Assembly: GCA_030765045.1 (NCBI GenBank) | Contig: CM060964.1 | Location: 155,101,490 to 155,165,489 of the forward strand | DNA: 64,000 bases | Direction: 5' to 3' | Origin: Tenodera sinensis | Taxonomy: Eukaryota; Arthropoda; Insecta; Mantodea; Mantidae | Shown here: in pieces, positions 54,341 to 64,000 of the stretch | Layout: each line of letters begins with the position of its first letter | Numbering within the stretch: position 1 is the stretch's first letter | Translations under genes and position numbers: made by a program | Notes under the pieces: generated by a model | Seen by the model: only the letters and a program-made list of their open reading frames with translations | Databases searched by the model: none | What the model was told of the DNA's origin: nothing

Positions 54341-55084
54341 CTACATTTATTCGTCAAAGGGCTTTCATTTTTGTGACACAGTTTCCGAAACTGAAAGAGT
54401 TTCCAATAATCTCAGTCTATGGTTTGATTAAGTTAATTATGAACATTAAACCAGAATTGACAGAAGGTTGAGATAGGTAATGCAATAGATCTGGAAAAGA
54501 TGCATTGTAAGGCAGCATCTGCCCCTTTTACTATTTCAGCTTATACAGGAGTGCATATTTCACTTTTTCTGTTAGTGGCTTACAGCTATGAAATTATGGA
54601 TTCCATTTTGAAGTTTATTACTCTTCTGCTTTTGAGGGCATTCATGAATTTATTTTTCTTTTCTCCTATTCCAGAATGGAAATTATCATAGTTAATAGCA
54701 AGCAGGGGCATCTTTAAGGGAGGAAAACAGTCCCTCCCCCAAGTTACGAGAAATAATTAGGCTGCCGATAATTATATCTCCTTTAAGAAATAAAGGAAAA
54801 TTCAGAATTTTTTAGGCTATATATGTTATTAGTAATTCACATGAAAATTCCATAAGCAGCTTCAGACAATCTTGCTCCTCCCTCCCCTGCAAGCAGAAAT
54901 TGAATTGATGCATCTAGTGGTAAGCAATGCTCTAAGATTTGTAATCCTGTGAAAAACATTCTTTATTGGTCTTCTTTTGGCAGCTGTTTCATGGCAGACA
55001 CCAAGCACTTAAAATGCACATAAGCTTTAAAATATTGCATAAATAATTAGATATTCATATTACACCAACAGTATAGTGACCATA
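54341..55084. other. Intronic sequence, nothing recognised
   Basis: A 63-codon frame at 54500-54691 has no family resemblance and no splice support. Confidence 0.4.
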
Positions 55085-55245
55085 ACTATAAAGCAGACAG
55101 TTAATTGAGGGGTAGAATTGGAACATCCTGGATGTGGCATTGAATTTTTCAGTTCCGATTCTACCTCTCAAACATTGCCTACACACGGTTTGTGTGTTTA
55201 AAAACACCAGCAGTAAGTTGGTTGGCATAAAAATATAACAGGCAG
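55085..55245 (-). repeat. Unclassified hairpin repeat, copy 2
   Basis: Reverse-complement relative of 17158-17360. It shares TTATGCCAACCAACTTACTG, GGCAATGTTTGAGAGGTAGA and the second arm (CCAATTCTACCCCTCAA on the minus strand). It lies about 230 bp upstream of exon d. Confidence 0.55.
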
Positions 55246-55472
55246 TTAATGTTTTCATAATCTTTTAAATAACATTGGTTTTGCATTACATCTCTTCAGA
55301 GTGTTAATCTAAATAACTTCAATTAGGTACTTCTGCTGCAGTTCATAATGACTTTGGGGTGAACTTGAAATTGGTATATGCTGTGGGAAAACAAGCAGTG
55401 GCAAGTCATAGAGTTAGTCATTGAAACACAATAAATTATTAATATATTGTGTGTTTTGGTTCTATGTTCAAG

Positions 55473-55583
55473 ATCTGGGAATCTTCAAAAGGACATTCTC
55501 CATCACCTACCATGATCTACGAGCAAGTCCTTGGCATTGTCTAACTCCTGTTTATCCAAACAGAATGGTGTTACTTATACTGG
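55473..55583 (+). CDS. SID-1 transmembrane family gene, internal exon d
   Basis: The exon is 111 nt, between the acceptor TATGTTCAAG and the donor ACTGG|GTAAGT. With the carried-over G it reads DLGIFKRTFSITYHDL, then RASPWHCLTPVYPNRM, then VLLILG. In SIDT proteins this is the loop after the MGRWKLD segment, a variable region with conserved Cys and Pro positions, followed by the start of the next membrane helix (DRMVLLVxGN in vertebrate members; NRMVLLILGN here). It is phase 1 in and phase 1 out. It is the least conserved of the five exons, but frame and position between c and e fit exactly. Confidence 0.88.
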
Positions 55584-55936
55584 GTAAGTTCTTCGAGGAG
55601 TAAAATAAGTAATGAATTGATTTTCAGCTTCTGTGCCATACATTGAACAGGATGCATAAAAGTGTTGTTACATTTATGGCTTTTCTAGCCAAGAAACAAA
55701 GAGGATTTAGCAAGTGTGACAAATGTGTTGTTCTTCAAGCCTTTACAATTTTTAAAACATTCACTTTTCTAAGTGAAACATAAGTAATCTTTAATTATAC
55801 ACACTTGAAGCTATTAACAGTGAACCAATATGATCCACAAATAACACAAAGTATGTAGAGACTCACACTTTGTGTTATTTGTAGGTAAGTAATCTTATTA
55901 AAGTATCATCAGAGGTCATTTATTAGGTTAAATAAC
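55584..55936. other. Intron after exon d, nothing recognised
   Basis: Contains a small inverted repeat of ACAAATAACACAAAGT near 55835-55882, otherwise featureless. Confidence 0.4.
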
Positions 55937-57190
55937 CAGGCCTGTCCAACTTCAAAGACACTGAGGGCCAAAAATTTACAGTTTGCACAGAGGGCCACAC
56001 CCCCAAAAATACTTTACTTGGTTAAATAATATTACTAATACATTATATAGTTATTGAAGTTCAATACAACAGCACAGTACCATAATGTTCTGCTTTTCCA
56101 TTCTTATACTTATTTAATTAAAATAATAAATTTAAATTTAATTCAAATTCAAAAAATAAAAGTATGTGTAGAGCACATTATTTATGAAAAGTATTAATGA
56201 AACAGTATCCAATTTTATGAAACTGAACTGCAAAGAACAAAGGGAGCACTATGGAAGGTGGGGATCCTTCAAGGATGTCCACTTCTACGCTATTTTTTGC
56301 TAGTCTTAAGCATAACAAAGAATTGTCAGTGAAAGAGCTTTTGTGGTTTTTAATACCATATCAGATGAAAAGCTTGTCCAGAACTGCTGAAATTAATGGG
56401 AGCTCTGAACCTGGTCCAACTTATTCACTAACCTAGGTATGTCCATTTCTTTATTTGTTCCCAGTCTTAATAAGTGTGACAAAGAAACATTCCATTTTTA
56501 TAAATTTCACATTAAGGAAAGTACTTTCACATAAACATGCGCTTCCAAACAGGTAGGTCATTTGTAATCCAAAATCTCTGAGTTGTGGAAGTCTGTCTTT
56601 TGGAAGAAACTTGAAAATTATGTGTTGTTTCTCTATCCTGATTTGAAGAAAAGGATCTGCTTGAAGATAGCACAATTCTAACTAAAATTTACATGGTTGA
56701 ACTTCAATATTCACTATCAAAGGACTGCTAAAAAAAAGTAAATTACCCTTCATATTCTCAAAGTTTCACAAAACTCAGAGAAGTTTCACATCTTCAATAT
56801 CGCTTGAAAGAACTTTACAAGATGGAAAATGTGCCAAATAATTTCTAGTTAATGCTGATTTCAAAACTTTTAACTTGCTTCAGGATCCAATAATATTACC
56901 ATATAACTGTGCTGCACTTCGATCTTTGTCCAGAAGTCCCTGTATAACTCAGTCAAGTATACTGTCAGGTAATTTGTGAAAACAAGTTACCTTTGAAAAT
57001 CTGCCTTCAATCCAATGTGCCAAATTTTCTTGCGTTAGGAATTTTCTCTTAGAAATATTGAGATCTGATTCCTCAGTGAAAAGAACACCTGAAGACATCT
57101 ACATGCACTTAACCAGCGCACATTTCCATGAAGTGTTAGATCTTTATACTGGGCTTCTACCTCACCCAAAAACTACCAGAACCTACAATG
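55937..57190 (-). pseudogene. hAT transposon relic (GTF2IRD2/EPM2AIP1-like transposase), antisense
   Basis: The low end CAGGCCTGTCCAACTTCAAA, followed by GAGGGCC motifs, is a hAT-type terminus. Minus-strand protein matter from about 57170: DLTLHGNVRWLSACRCLQVF then FSLRNQI (family: HGxVRWLSxGxxLxRFxxLRxEI), ENLAHWIEGRFSKV, and finally 56675-56451 with LPKDRLPQLRDFGLQMTYLF and GSACLCESTFLNVKFIK, the hAT C-terminal dimerisation helix (GSTYxCExxFSxMKxIK). Stops and shifts between blocks show long decay. No N-terminal BED finger or DDE core was found. Confidence 0.75.
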
Positions 57191-57477
57191 CAGTTGAATC
57201 TTAGTGGTGCCTTGAAACTTTTTGGTAACTTCACCACAATATTTATTTCTTCACTTTGTTTCACAAATTTCCTACATAAGGTCTCTTGCTACTCTATGCT
57301 ACTGGCACTAAACAGAAAAGAAGTGTTATATACTATCAAAGGCTTTTGCTCTCAAGAAATGAAAGTCTAAACACATCCACCTGATCTCTCTCATCTACAC
57401 ATGTCGATATTTGTGTGACATTACAAATCAACAAATTACAAGGATTACAATAATTATATAAAAGTAGTAGATTATTC

Positions 57478-58010
57478 ATAGATTTAATGGAAGAAATCTT
57501 CAGTGGAATGAAAGAAGACTATGGAATAAGCAAGATGAAACGAAATTATTCAAACTTCGCTTTGCAGATTATGTTACCCTCATAACAGATTCGCACAAGG
57601 AAGCAGAACAAATGTCAAGCAAGCTCTGCAAATTCAACAAACAATCAGGACTTCAAATAAATGTTGCAAAAATAAACATAATGACAAACAGCACAAAACA
57701 GCCAATCCAGATTAGAAACCACAAAATCAACTACATCAATGAATGTGTTTATTTAGGCCAAGCAGTATTGTTTTCCAACCACGCACAGAAGAATCAAAAG
57801 AAGAATTACACAAGCCTGGAAGAAATTCTGAGCTCTAAAGTTAAAGTCCATCAGTATGAAAACAAAAAGGTCATGGATATGTATATATTACCAGTGCTAA
57901 TATATGGTACGCAGACGTAGCTATTAACAAAAAAGGCACAGCCATGTTAGAAAATGGAGTGTAAGCTACTCAACATCACAAGAATGTATGAAGAATGAGG
58001 ACATCTGCAA
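57478..58010 (+). pseudogene. RTE-like LINE reverse transcriptase fragment
   Basis: + strand: KLRFADYVTLITDSHKEAEQ carries motif C, with ADD reading ADY, so the catalytic second Asp is lost; then MSSKLCKFNKQSGLQINVAK, NECVYLGQAVLF, MDMYILPVLIYGTQT and LTKKAQ after a stop at 57918. The family pattern is LRFADDIVLI ... GLxINxxKTK ... YVYLGQ ... LPVLTYGAETW, the thumb side of RTE/BovB-type enzymes. Further C-terminal residues (ETSPRIAEDRQKWKFYG) appear at about 58212-58260. Both ends are lost and there are several stops. Confidence 0.65.
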
Positions 58011-58053
58011 TATAATGGGTCTGAAGGTTGCAGCAACATCAGCAATGTGGGCC

Positions 58054-58070
58054 GGGGGGGGGGGGGGGGG
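58054..58070 (+). repeat. Homopolymer of 17 G
   Basis: An uninterrupted G run after GGGCC inside the RTE-like relic. Confidence 0.9.
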
Positions 58071-58640
58071 CAGCTCAGCATGTGCTCTGAATGAATCCTC
58101 CTATAAAGTAGACTCATGCAGTGACTGTGTGGGGACCCAGAATAGGGAAAAGGAATATAGGAAGGCCAAAAAAAAAAAGTGGTGGAATAAAGTGCTTAAG
58201 TGTCATCTAGGAAACTAGTCCCAGAATTGCAGAAGATAGACAAAAGTGGAAGTTCTATGGAGTTGGCTAAACTGGGGATGTAGTCGTAAGCCACCCTGCA
58301 ATTGCACGAGGCCCTAGCCTGAACTGGGATGTCCACAGGCTGATTCTTAATTCTTAGTAGATGAAGTAAATACATCCATAAGATAGTTACTTGTAATACA
58401 AAGTGAACAGAGTAATGAATGCTCCACATCAGATACTGTTACCTCCTGTCTAAATTCACCCTCTATGGTTTTGATTTATTGTTACACTCTTTGTGCTTGT
58501 ATTTTGTTTATATTGTGTGGGGAGAAATTATTTCCACTGATAGTGTGTGTTATTATAGTACCAACATCATGCTGCCCAAATGTGTGTAATGTTGCACACA
58601 TACCTCCCCATAGATGAAGGTCTGTATTTGTTGTTTTTAT

Positions 58641-59291
58641 GTTGTTGTTAGCTAATGCTGGATTTCTGACAATGAAGTCATTAATCCTCTTGCTCTCCAA
58701 TATTTTTCACTGATGGATGGGGCATTAGAAGTGGCCGGGCATATTTGAAGGTGGTCTCGATCCATTTCCTCTTGCAGATCACATAGAGGACAGAGTGGTG
58801 AAGAATATATCCCAATTCTGTTTAAATGTTTTGCCAGACAATCATGTCCTGTAATCAACCTGAAGGTTGCAACTGCTGTTTTTCGAGATACTCAGGAATT
58901 CCTGTTTGAATGTTTGGTAGTTCCCATCTTTTATTCTTTGATTTTTCATAGTAATATTTTTCAATAATTTTTTTGAATTCAGAGTTGACTAATCTTTTAG
59001 CTGCATAAAATGGTAAATTAACTATTGATTTCTGCACATTGCCGGTACCCTTTTTTGCAAGAAAATCAGCTTTCTCATTACCACTCAGTCCACAGTGAGC
59101 TGGTATCCATTGGAAGACTAGGTGTTTTTGAAGTGCTGTTAGATGGGTAAGGATTTTCCAACATTCTATAATTGTTTGGTTTTTTGGTGACAACTAGGAA
59201 GTAATTGCTATAATTGCTGCCCTGGAATCTGAGAGAATAACTGCTTGCTGAAAATGTGAAATTCTGTACAAAAGATTCTATAGGGCCATTC
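58641..59291 (-). mobile_element. LINE B copy, 5'-truncated, antisense, with target duplication
   Basis: A 651-bp 3' fragment of LINE B on the minus strand, flanked by the 11-bp direct repeat GTTGTTTTTAT (58630-58640 and 59292-59302). The tail is ACAACAACA after the stop at 58652. It ends about 285 bp before exon e. Confidence 0.9.
58652..59288 (-). pseudogene. LINE B RNase H and zinc-finger fragment
   Basis: Minus-strand blocks: FTFSASSYSLRFQGSNYSNY (start of the fragment, where LSDSRAA is disrupted), then 59193-58855 with HLVFQWIPAHCGLSGNEKAD and FLAKKGTGNVQKSIVNLPFY, in which the RNase H His and last Asp are intact, then after a one-base shift 58858-58652 with MITGHDCLAKHLNRIGIYSS, CPLCDLQEEMDRDHLQICPA and GLMTSLSEIQH. 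Better preserved than the corresponding part of 45783-47370. Not functional, as the RT is absent. Confidence 0.85.
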
Positions 59292-59577
59292 GTTGTTTTT
59301 ATTTTTTGTCTTTTTTTATGTTCCATTTATAAGCCGCCTTTAACATATAAGTACATATCGTTTACCTATATCTGTTGTTACTCTATTCCCTTTTTCAAAT
59401 TCTGCTGTATCACTTCATTATAACAAACAAAATCCCTTGAATGTCCTGCCATTCTTTTTTAACTTATTCATATAGGGCATATGTATGTTGCTAAAGAAAA
59501 ATCAAATTGGGCAGCATTTTCTCTAATGGAAATAAAAAAGGAACAATTAAGCTACAGTAACTTATTTTTCCTTTCAG

Positions 59578-59705
59578 GGAATGTCTGCAATTGGGCACTT
59601 GCAGTTCTTGGATTGTTGTATCACTTGAAAGACTTTGCCACTTATCTACTTGCGATCTTCATGGCAAATCTGTTGCTTTATGTGATGTTTTATATAGTTA
59701 TGAAG
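59578..59705 (+). CDS. SID-1 transmembrane family gene, internal exon e
   Basis: The exon is 128 nt, after the acceptor TTTCCTTTCAG and before the donor ATGAAG|GTGAGG. With the carried G it reads GNVCNWALAVLGLLYHLKDF, then ATYLLAIFMANLLLYVMFY and IVMK. The family pattern is GN-x2-NW...DFAxYLLAI...NLLLYxxFYxxMK, so the match is close. It leaves in phase 0. The later exons, which should carry the HxxxH motif near the C terminus, are not found before 64000. An antisense LINE B fragment ends about 285 bp upstream, and a pogo-like element begins about 43 bp downstream of the donor. Confidence 0.93.
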
Positions 59706-59747
59706 GTGAGGAATGCAATGTAGTTAAATAGTGAATAGCTTACCATA

Positions 59748-61831
59748 TATTTTGGCAGATAATACGATAGCTGAATTATAAACAATGCCTCCCAAAATCT
59801 GGAGTCGTCATATGAATATGAATTTATTGAATACCAAAGCATATACATCTTGGGCGGCCCATGAACTTGGACCCTAGCCCCTCTGTCATGGGACAGCCAC
59901 CTGCAATTCTGTACATATAATTTTTTTTTGTGCGCCGTTTATTCTCTGACTAATTAACCTTGTTTAAACCTGTCTTTTTAACTTTCATCATTTGATTCAC
60001 TTATTTGCACCAAATTCTCTTATACTTTCCTTTTCCGTAAGATCATTCCTATTTTAGTTTACCCATTCCATTCTAAAATTTATTTTCCCCCTCATTTTTC
60101 TCATGTTTCATGATCATTTATTAATAATTTCCTACACCTTACTGATTGACCATCTTCTTAACTCTATGTCACTTCTGCTTCCTTTCCTCAATTAACTTTC
60201 ACTTTTTTATAATACCTACTTGACTTTATCCCTAAACTTTTATTTCCACCCCTCCTACCAACCCTGAACACAGTTCACTTGATCATTTGTTCTTCATTGT
60301 CACACGGCATGGAGCACCATTTTCCTACCTTTTTTCTTCAGCTTCCTACATATATATTAACACATTTTCATTATCTGACACCCACTTTCTTGAGTTAATA
60401 TCTTTCCAAATACGAGCTGGTCTTTTCTGCTCATCCTTCTCCTGTTTCAATCTACCCACATATGTAATGCCTGTCTCTCTGACCTACCATTCCACCTTGT
60501 CATACCCCACCTCTTCTTATTTGCCCAGTTTATTTCTACTCAACTTTGGAATTGCCCCTTTGTTGTTTGAGTATTTTGAACTAGCAGCTTTGCCTACGTG
60601 GCCACTCACTGTTCCTTAGTCATCTACGCATAACATTTCCAATTCCCCACACTGCCAACTTCTTTCTTTGTCAAATTACTGTGACCAATCATAGCTTCTT
60701 TTTTCTCCTTCTTCTCTGTCACCTTGTTACTTGCTAATTTCCCCTCTTTTTTCTCTCTCGCATTTGTCCTTGAGGTGATGTGCCTTTCCATCTCAGCAAT
60801 TCATCAAAATGCAATAGGGCTGACTTATTAATTTTCTGTGTTTCCTGACTTGCCACTTCTTGAATTTCTGCTACTATGCTGTTTATCGTGTCGAAGATCA
60901 TCGGTGTTTCATCCATATTTCCAATATTAGATAATGGAAAGTTGTGTTTGTCTCATACCAATAATAAACATGTGAAAACATATGACTTTATGGTCAAGAT
61001 CTTACGGTAATTTTTGTGCCCTTTTTGCTTTCTGTCGTATCACCAGACTTTCTGTTCATGAACCGATTGCACCAAACCTACTGTTGCATTAAATTCTTCA
61101 CCTTGTTCTGGATTGGCCCATACCCACTTCATTGCATAAACCCCAATCACGTTTCTTACAACAACATAGCAATTGTGCCTGTATTCCTGTACCCATTCTG
61201 CATTGTTATTTTCTAAATCTGGCCAGCAAGCCATTCCTCTCCTCTTGGAATATTTTTTCTTTGAAATTTTTTAATATCATCTTTATGCTTTCTCCAATGT
61301 CTTACCATCTTCTCTATTATATCGTATTATATCAACCCTTGTCACAGCGCAATTGTTCAATTCTTTAGCCTATTTTATGACTTTTAACTTGAAGTTTGCT
61401 TCATATTTCCTTCTTTTCATTGGTTGCATGATTAGACTCACACTTTACAAATTTTGCCCTGTTTAATGAGCTCATGATTCTGCATTTGCTTCCATAGACA
61501 AAAATTTAACATTGCTAAAGTAGGCTTTTCCTTATGCGTGCAACCATAATTATTTGCGATGCTTTCGTGATTGTTCAACACTCACAAAGCAGCCCTGCCA
61601 GATGCAAATAAATAAAGTGTGTTCATTCAAAAAATTACAAATAAGACATCATTCTGGATATGCTATACAGTATTATTATCCAGATGATGATCATTGTTCT
61701 AGATAAACTAAATTCACAGGCCATTAACAGTTTGGGGGTTATCTTATAAGACAGATACTTGCTATCACTATAGAACTTTGGTGAAAATTTATACCTCATC
61801 TCATCTGAAGGTTGTCTTATCTGCCAAAATA
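59748..61831 (-). mobile_element. pogo/Tigger-like transposon, TIR TATTTTGGCAGATAA
   Basis: TATTTTGGCAGATAATAC at the left and the reverse complement (TATTTTGGCAGATAAGAC) at 61814-61831 delimit about 2.1 kb containing a dead pogo-like transposase on the minus strand. The left terminus is about 43 bp from the exon e donor. Confidence 0.65.
60734..61429 (-). pseudogene. pogo-like (CENP-B/HTH) transposase relic
   Basis: From an ATG at 61429 (minus): MQPMKRRKYEANFKLKVIK, then an in-frame stop and AKELNNCA, a CENP-B-type N-terminal HTH (YxAxFKLxVIxxAxE). Next come FQRKNIP-like residues, then NNNAEWVQEYRHNCYVVVRN and VIGVYAMKWVWANPEQGEEF, the second HTH of Tigger/pogo proteins, and finally FPLSNIGNMDETPMIFDTIN, with the hallmark DETP first catalytic Asp of the DDE core. 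After about 60 more poorly matching codons the frame ends at 60734, with no second or third catalytic residue seen. Several frameshifts. Confidence 0.75.
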
Positions 61832-62679
61832 CACAGTAATAACTAATCTTGCTTGTTTCTAGGAGTTAATTACAGTTACAGAATAAGTAATATTTCTTTT
61901 AAGGGTCAGGTGCACAAAAATCAAAGAGAGAGAAGCAGCTAGGCTTATGATCTATGCCCAGTAAGTTTTATGCTGGCTAGTAAAGTCAAATTTGAAAAAT
62001 TCAATGCCCTAACGTGTTGACCTTGGTCTGCACAAGGAAGAATGATATTAAGATTACAAATTTTATGCTGCATTGAATTAACAAGATGTGAAATAAGCTA
62101 ACAACTCCTTGCTGATGTGTTAAGGAGTAATAAGGAGCATAACTTTTTAAATGAAAGTGAATGTTTTCTGTAACAGAATTGGGATGAATTTGTATTATTT
62201 AAAATTATTTAGATCAACTACAGAAGGTTACTTTCATTTCCCTATGCTTATGAAGTTAAATTGCAATAAAAATCACAATGAAATAAAAGCTTAGTGTGAA
62301 TTGTCCCTGAGCAGCTTGAAGAGTTTATGCTGAAAATAATTTACCAACATGTAAGAACAATTGGTATTGATATCTAAGCCAGGCAGCCTCAACTCAATGT
62401 ACTATGATGTCATACTCCTTAGCCTGATGCTGGGACAGCTGGAAGCAGGCAGAATGGAAGGCTAACACAGGTGGAAGGAAAGGCAGTGGCAGCATATTTG
62501 TATGATTTGCGATATCAGAAGGCTTGCACTTTTATTGACAGTATTGACTATGTACACAAGGTGAAATAAAAATAACATTTCATATTACATTCAACTCAGT
62601 GCGTAGTAGAGCAAATTAACATTTTTATTTTGTAGCTTCTCTGCCATTTATATACCGATATTACATTAAATTCAACTTT
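61832..62679. other. Intronic sequence, nothing recognised
   Basis: No feature supported; may include the decayed 3' flank of the following hAT relic. Confidence 0.4.
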
Positions 62680-62861
62680 TTTGAGAAAGGGCCATTGTTA
62701 AGGTGAGTTGGTTCGCGGGCCACATGATTCAATTTTTTACGAATTGAATAGGATCTAAATTCTAAGATAAACCTATTAATTAAAAAAATAGCCAATACAT
62801 TGATATGCTATTTTTATTAAAATAATAGTAATCATACATTAGATAAGTTCATTTTAAAATG

Positions 62862-62862
<1 letters not shown>

Positions 62863-62903
<41 letters not shown>
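62863..62903. repeat. (TA)n microsatellite
   Basis: 41 bp of alternating T and A starting after GT at 62862. Confidence 0.95.
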
Positions 62904-62906
<3 letters not shown>

Positions 62907-63049
62907 ATAATCTAATTCTAAAATACAAATTGAACAATATAAATTATAAATAAAATATTAACCCTTGTATGTTTAATACAAATGTTAGTTTAAAATATAA
63001 ATAAAGTTGTTATATTAAAATAATTGAATTAATATTTTATCTGTCAATG

Positions 63050-64000
63050 TGGCATACAGCACTGCTTTTCATGAACAAACTAAACAATATCTGATTTGAT
63101 TGATATAGCAACTCCAAGCAAACTCTCCAGATGACTGTCGGTGATTCGCACTTCCCATTTTCCATCTTGGAGAACACTTGTTCACATATGTATGTGCTAC
63201 TGAAAAGTGATGCAAAACGAAGTGTCTATCAATGCCCAGGTAGTTTTCTCTGTGAAAGTAGTAGCGATAGAATTGTAGTAAGGGGACATAGTTAAACTTA
63301 TTCTTTAGGTCTAACGCTCATTGAAAATCAGTGCACTCCATTTGCAGATCGTCAGAGACCTCATCTATGCTAATGGAGAAAGCGGACAAAAACAGATTGA
63401 AATTCTAACATTCTCCATGAACTCCTGAAATCTAACGTGGTATTTGTTTCTTAATTTTGATATAGTTTCTGCATACTTTTGAGAATTTTGATGATTACAC
63501 TTTTGTAGGGCTGGCAAATGCAGAAAGTTGTTTTTTTTATTTGTGATTCCCAAAGTTACAATTTTGTTTCAAAGGCCTTCACGTGATCAAACATAATACT
63601 GATCAATTCATCTTTACCTCGGAGACATGAATTAAGTTTGTTCAGTTGTGTCATTATATCTGTTACAAGGGCAAAATCACACATCCATTCTGCATCTTCA
63701 AATTCAACAACAGGTTTGCTTTTCTCCTCCATAGGTGTTTGTATTTCGTTTTTGAGATCAAATACTCGCTTGAACGGTTTGCAACGGCACAGCCGTCTTA
63801 TTCCAGTATAATAAACAATATCTTCTAATGCTGAATCCAGATTTTGTAAGAAATTTTGAAATTCTGTATGTTGCAAACCATGTGAACAAATGAAATTCAC
63901 TACTTTTATAACAACTTTCAAAACACCAGCTAAATCTAAGGATTTAGCACAAAGTTTTTCTTGGTGTATTACGCTGTGATATTGTGTTACAGAAATGTTT
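63050..64000 (-). pseudogene. hAT transposase relic (GTF2IRD2-like), runs off the window
   Basis: The minus-strand frame 63921-63556 reads VVNFICSHGLQHTEFQNFLQ, DIVYYTGIRRLCRCKPFKRV (family: LLYHTEVRWLSRGxVLKR), FDLKNEIQTPMEEKSKPVVE and FEDAEWMCDFALVTDIMTQL then NKLNSCLRGKDELI. It shifts at 63555 to FLHLPALQKCNHQNSQKYAE and TISKLRNKYHVRFQEFMENV, then after stops STYVCEQVF-like and ITDSHLESLLGVA residues near 63200-63100 mark the C-terminal dimerisation domain. The order matches hAT/ZBED-type proteins. The N-terminal half lies beyond 64000. It is a different copy from 55937-57190. Confidence 0.75.

Noticed and set aside
60287..60619. 110-codon + frame
   Set aside because: Low-complexity Ser/Phe/Leu-rich sequence inside the pogo element, opposite to its transposase.
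62863..62903. TA run as a transposon border like those at 47-53 kb
   Set aside because: No inverted termini found on either side.
59706..64000. Search for the next SIDT exon (family expects LRSxE... and later HxxxH)
   Set aside because: No frame with this pattern and splice sites was found; it probably lies beyond the window.
1..64000. CRISPR array, operon, phage or defence system
   Set aside because: Spliced host gene, SINEs and LINEs show eukaryotic DNA; no direct-repeat/spacer array or clustered intact genes.

Overview
The window is AT-rich eukaryotic DNA that looks like insect nuclear genome. The introns are long and packed with decayed Tc1/mariner, piggyBac, hAT, pogo and LINE copies, plus several tRNA-derived SINEs. 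A large polyneopteran genome (cockroach, termite, stick insect or grasshopper type) would fit, but that is inference from repeat flavour and intron size; no species is claimed.

The only host gene I can support is the middle of a SID-1 transmembrane family gene (SIDT/SID-1-like, a membrane protein linked to dsRNA and cholesterol handling). Five consecutive internal exons lie on the + strand: 5772-5960, 17752-17869, 36011-36250, 55473-55583 and 59578-59705. They total 786 nt, exactly 262 codons, and join in a conserved frame across introns of 11.8, 18.1, 19.2 and 4.0 kb. The N-terminal exons lie upstream of the window and the last exons downstream. Everything else is intronic.

Region by region. 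1-5771 (upstream intron): a mariner relic, a broken piggyBac transposase and a second mariner relic. 5961-17751: two copies of one Tc1/mariner-type element in opposite orientations, a hAT/ZMYM-like scrap, a nested SINE pair, a fold-back element with arms of about 340 bp, and a 1.26-kb TIR element. 17870-36010: SINEs, a Tc1 relic, a nearly intact 4.16-kb RNase H-bearing LINE (family A) with 17-bp target duplications, a broken transposase of a type I cannot name, a ZMYM/DUF4371 pseudogene, and a 3.7-kb pyrimidine-only satellite ending about 265 bp before exon 3. 36251-55472: two TIR elements, a LINE (family B) split by a LINE A fragment, a row of four DNA transposons set end to end in TA repeats, and a hairpin with hammerhead-ribozyme-like core bases. 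55584-64000: hAT relics, an RTE-like RT scrap, a short antisense LINE B copy and a pogo-like element starting about 43 bp after exon 5.

Nesting gives a relative order of events: LINE A inserted into LINE B, SINE1 into SINE2, and a SINE into the pyrimidine satellite. I found no bacterial genes, operons, CRISPR arrays or intact viral genes.
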